Source of the DNA: Fulvivirga sediminis
Lineage (GTDB): Bacteria > Bacteroidota > Bacteroidia > Cytophagales > Cyclobacteriaceae
Direction: 5' to 3'
Length of the DNA stretch: 64,000 nt
NCBI RefSeq assembly: GCF_016757215.1
Contig: NZ_JAESIY010000003.1
Span: 310,001-374,000, forward strand
A program made the position numbers and the translations under genes. Shown piece by piece: positions 62,841 through 64,000 of this stretch. Position 1 is the first letter of the stretch, and the number at the start of each line of letters is the position of its first letter. Below the pieces are notes generated by a model. It did not search any database and was not told the DNA's origin. It saw only the letters and a program-made list of their open reading frames with translations.

Positions 62841-63698
62841 ATGAAATCAAAGTTTAATACCATCCTAGTGCCGGTTAATTTTTCTGATTACGCCGCTCAT
62901 GCTATGGATCTGGCTATAGAAATAGCTCAGAAAAGAAGTTCTAAAATATTACTCCTTCACGTAATCAATGTGCCTGATTATAGAGGGGTAGTGGAGGGAG
63001 TAAAGGTTAATTTTCTTGATTCTGTACGCTATGTTACCTCTCAGCATCTTGATGGGCTGGTTGATAAAGCTAAGGATCATGGAATAGAAGCCTCTTATAC
63101 CGTGGTAGCGGGCTTGCCAGGAGCAGAGATCGTAAAATTTGCCAGAGAAAAGCAGGTCAGTCTAATAGTGTTGGGGTCTAAAGATTATAAGCACATGGAT
63201 GAGATGCTGGGAGGTTCGGCTACTGAACGCATAGTGAGGTATACCGATTGTCCTGTCATCACCGCCAAGGCGCCAATCCACCTTGCATCTGTCAAAAATG
63301 TTGTATTTGCCACTGATTTGAAAACGACCCATACTTTTATCACTTCAGAACTTAAAAGTCTGATAGCGCTTACTGGGGCCAACCTACACATCTTGAAGGT
63401 GAACACACGGGAAACCTGGATGCCGGATGTGCAGATAGAAAAGCAGTTGAAAGCCTTTAATGATATTCATGGATTTGAAAATTTCACATTTAAAGTATGT
63501 AACAGTGAAACTATTGAAGATGGTATAGTGCATTACTATGAAAATATAGGGGCTGAAGCCGTGGCCATGTCTATTCATAGTTTGTATCACCATAATTCTA
63601 GAAGCAGCAACTATTTTATTACCGAAAAGGTGTTGCAAAGTGGTCCAGGCTTGCTCTGGACTTGTGCTAATGAATCGTCTAGGAGCTGGGGCTCATAG
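62841..63698 (+). CDS. Universal stress protein with tandem UspA domains
   Basis: 285 residues, cytoplasmic. The first UspA domain (about 1-145) opens with FNTILVPVNFSDYAAHAMDL and has the nucleotide-site region LIVLGSKDYKHMDEM and GGSATERIVRYTDCPVIT. The second (about 150-280) starts with VKNVVFATDLKTTHTF and keeps the fold, but its G-x2-G-x9-G(S/T) loop is not intact (AVAMSIHSLYHHNSRSSNYF), as in many tandem UspA proteins where one half does not bind ATP. Located 103 bp upstream of the cbb3 oxidase gene, with a shared FNR-like upstream box, suggesting a role under low oxygen. Confidence 0.92.
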   Translation: MKSKFNTILVPVNFSDYAAHAMDLAIEIAQKRSSKILLLHVINVPDYRGVVEGVKVNFLDSVRYVTSQHLDGLVDKAKDHGIEASYTVVAGLPGAEIVKFAREKQVSLIVLGSKDYKHMDEMLGGSATERIVRYTDCPVITAKAPIHLASVKNVVFATDLKTTHTFITSELKSLIALTGANLHILKVNTRETWMPDVQIEKQLKAFNDIHGFENFTFKVCNSETIEDGIVHYYENIGAEAVAMSIHSLYHHNSRSSNYFITEKVLQSGPGLLWTCANESSRSWGS

Positions 63699-63703
63699 AA
63701 AAA

Positions 63704-63717
63704 CTGACAAAAATCAA
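63704..63717. promoter_or_regulatory. FNR-type box upstream of ccoN
   Basis: CTGACAAAAATCAA matches the TTGAT-N4-ATCAA FNR consensus at 8 of 10 positions. It ends 84 nt before the ccoN ATG. A candidate -7 element TACTTTCG (63762-63769) lies 40 nt before the ATG, placing the box about 60 bp upstream of the likely transcription start. FNR control of cbb3 oxidase is well known in other bacteria; here it is inferred. Confidence 0.55.
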
Positions 63718-63801
63718 TTTCAGGTCTAATCTACATCAATTCGATGTATCTGCGGACCAAGTACTTTCGTATCGTCAAAATTTTGTAACAAAACTTCGCT
63801 T

Positions 63802-64000
63802 ATGGAACTTGAGAAATTCAGCTATGACAATAAAATCGTGCGAGCGTTTATCATAGCTACTGTAGTTTTTGGACTGGTAGGAATGCTGGTGGGGCTAACG
63901 GCTGCCATTCAGCTTTTTTATCCCATTTTTAATTTTGATACTCCATACACTACATTTGGTCGTATCAGGCCTCTTCACACTAATGCAGTGATTTTTGCAT
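63802..64000 (+). CDS. ccoN: cbb3-type cytochrome c oxidase subunit I, 5' part
   Basis: The first 66 codons (MELEKFSYDNKIVRAFIIAT onward) are in the window; the gene runs off the right edge. It shows the CcoN N-terminus: a first membrane helix (VVFGLVGMLVGLTAAIQLFY), then TTFGRIRPLHTNAVIFA, where the His is the low-spin heme b ligand of the second helix. CcoN is the catalytic heme-copper subunit of the high-affinity terminal oxidase. In Bacteroidota it is often fused to CcoO, which cannot be judged here. Confidence 0.93.
   Translation, partial: MELEKFSYDNKIVRAFIIATVVFGLVGMLVGLTAAIQLFYPIFNFDTPYTTFGRIRPLHTNAVIFA

Overview
The window is a 64 kb chromosomal piece of a Bacteroidota bacterium, most likely a Cytophagales-type glycan and protein degrader. 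Evidence for this: low-GC, often Shine-Dalgarno-poor genes; a hybrid two-component regulator (sensor, kinase, receiver and AraC HTH in one chain); many secreted or lipoprotein glycosidases; a type IX secretion (T9SS) sorting tail on a xylanase; and a cbb3 oxidase gene at the right edge. No rRNA, tRNA, CRISPR array, prophage or transposase gene was recognised.

Left, 1-7.6 kb: a glycoprotein-glycan cluster. Three minus-strand genes (two GH29 alpha-L-fucosidases and a GH35 beta-galactosidase cut by the window edge) diverge from a plus-strand GH20 beta-hexosaminidase and a Tat-exported N4-(beta-GlcNAc)-asparaginase. A LacI-type palindrome lies in the divergent promoter. 7.6-18.4 kb: an M61-like protein that has lost its zinc ligands; a very large PAS/GAF sensor with no output domain; and a TetR / ABC / HlyD / TolC export operon whose ABC ATPase is badly degenerate. 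18.4-23.6 kb: an accessory island with an N-terminally truncated RHS core plus variable tip, a small membrane protein that could be its immunity partner, ~270-bp tandem repeats, and an sdpC-sdpA-sdpB operon related to the Bacillus sporulation-delaying-protein toxin system.

23.6-39 kb: catabolism of Pro/Hyp-rich peptides. A complete trans-4-hydroxy-L-proline pathway (epimerase, D-Hyp dehydrogenase, pyrroline-hydroxycarboxylate deaminase, 2-oxoglutarate semialdehyde dehydrogenase) sits with an S9 dipeptidyl peptidase and a divergent AraC regulator. It is followed by a matrixin, an M1 peptidase, an NSS amino-acid transporter and a DUF885 peptidase. 39-55 kb: a hybrid two-component regulator followed by a GH146-like enzyme, a multidomain GH43, a GH127 enzyme (beta-L-arabinofuranosidase families) and a second S9 peptidase. 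Taken together, hydroxyproline catabolism, prolyl peptidases and beta-L-arabinofuranosidases suggest use of hydroxyproline-rich arabinosylated glycoproteins (extensin/AGP-like). This is an inference.

55-64 kb: a GH11 xylanase with a carbohydrate-binding module and T9SS tail; a stand-alone 1195-residue fusion of an NRPS adenylation domain, a carrier protein and a PLP alpha-oxoamine synthase (probable unknown small-molecule pathway); a secreted metallophosphoesterase; a double-UspA stress protein; and the start of ccoN. The last two share an FNR-like box at exactly the same distance from their start codons.

The most promising undescribed systems are the adenylation/carrier/oxoamine-synthase fusion, the Bacteroidota sdp-like toxin operon, and the degenerate-ATPase export operon.
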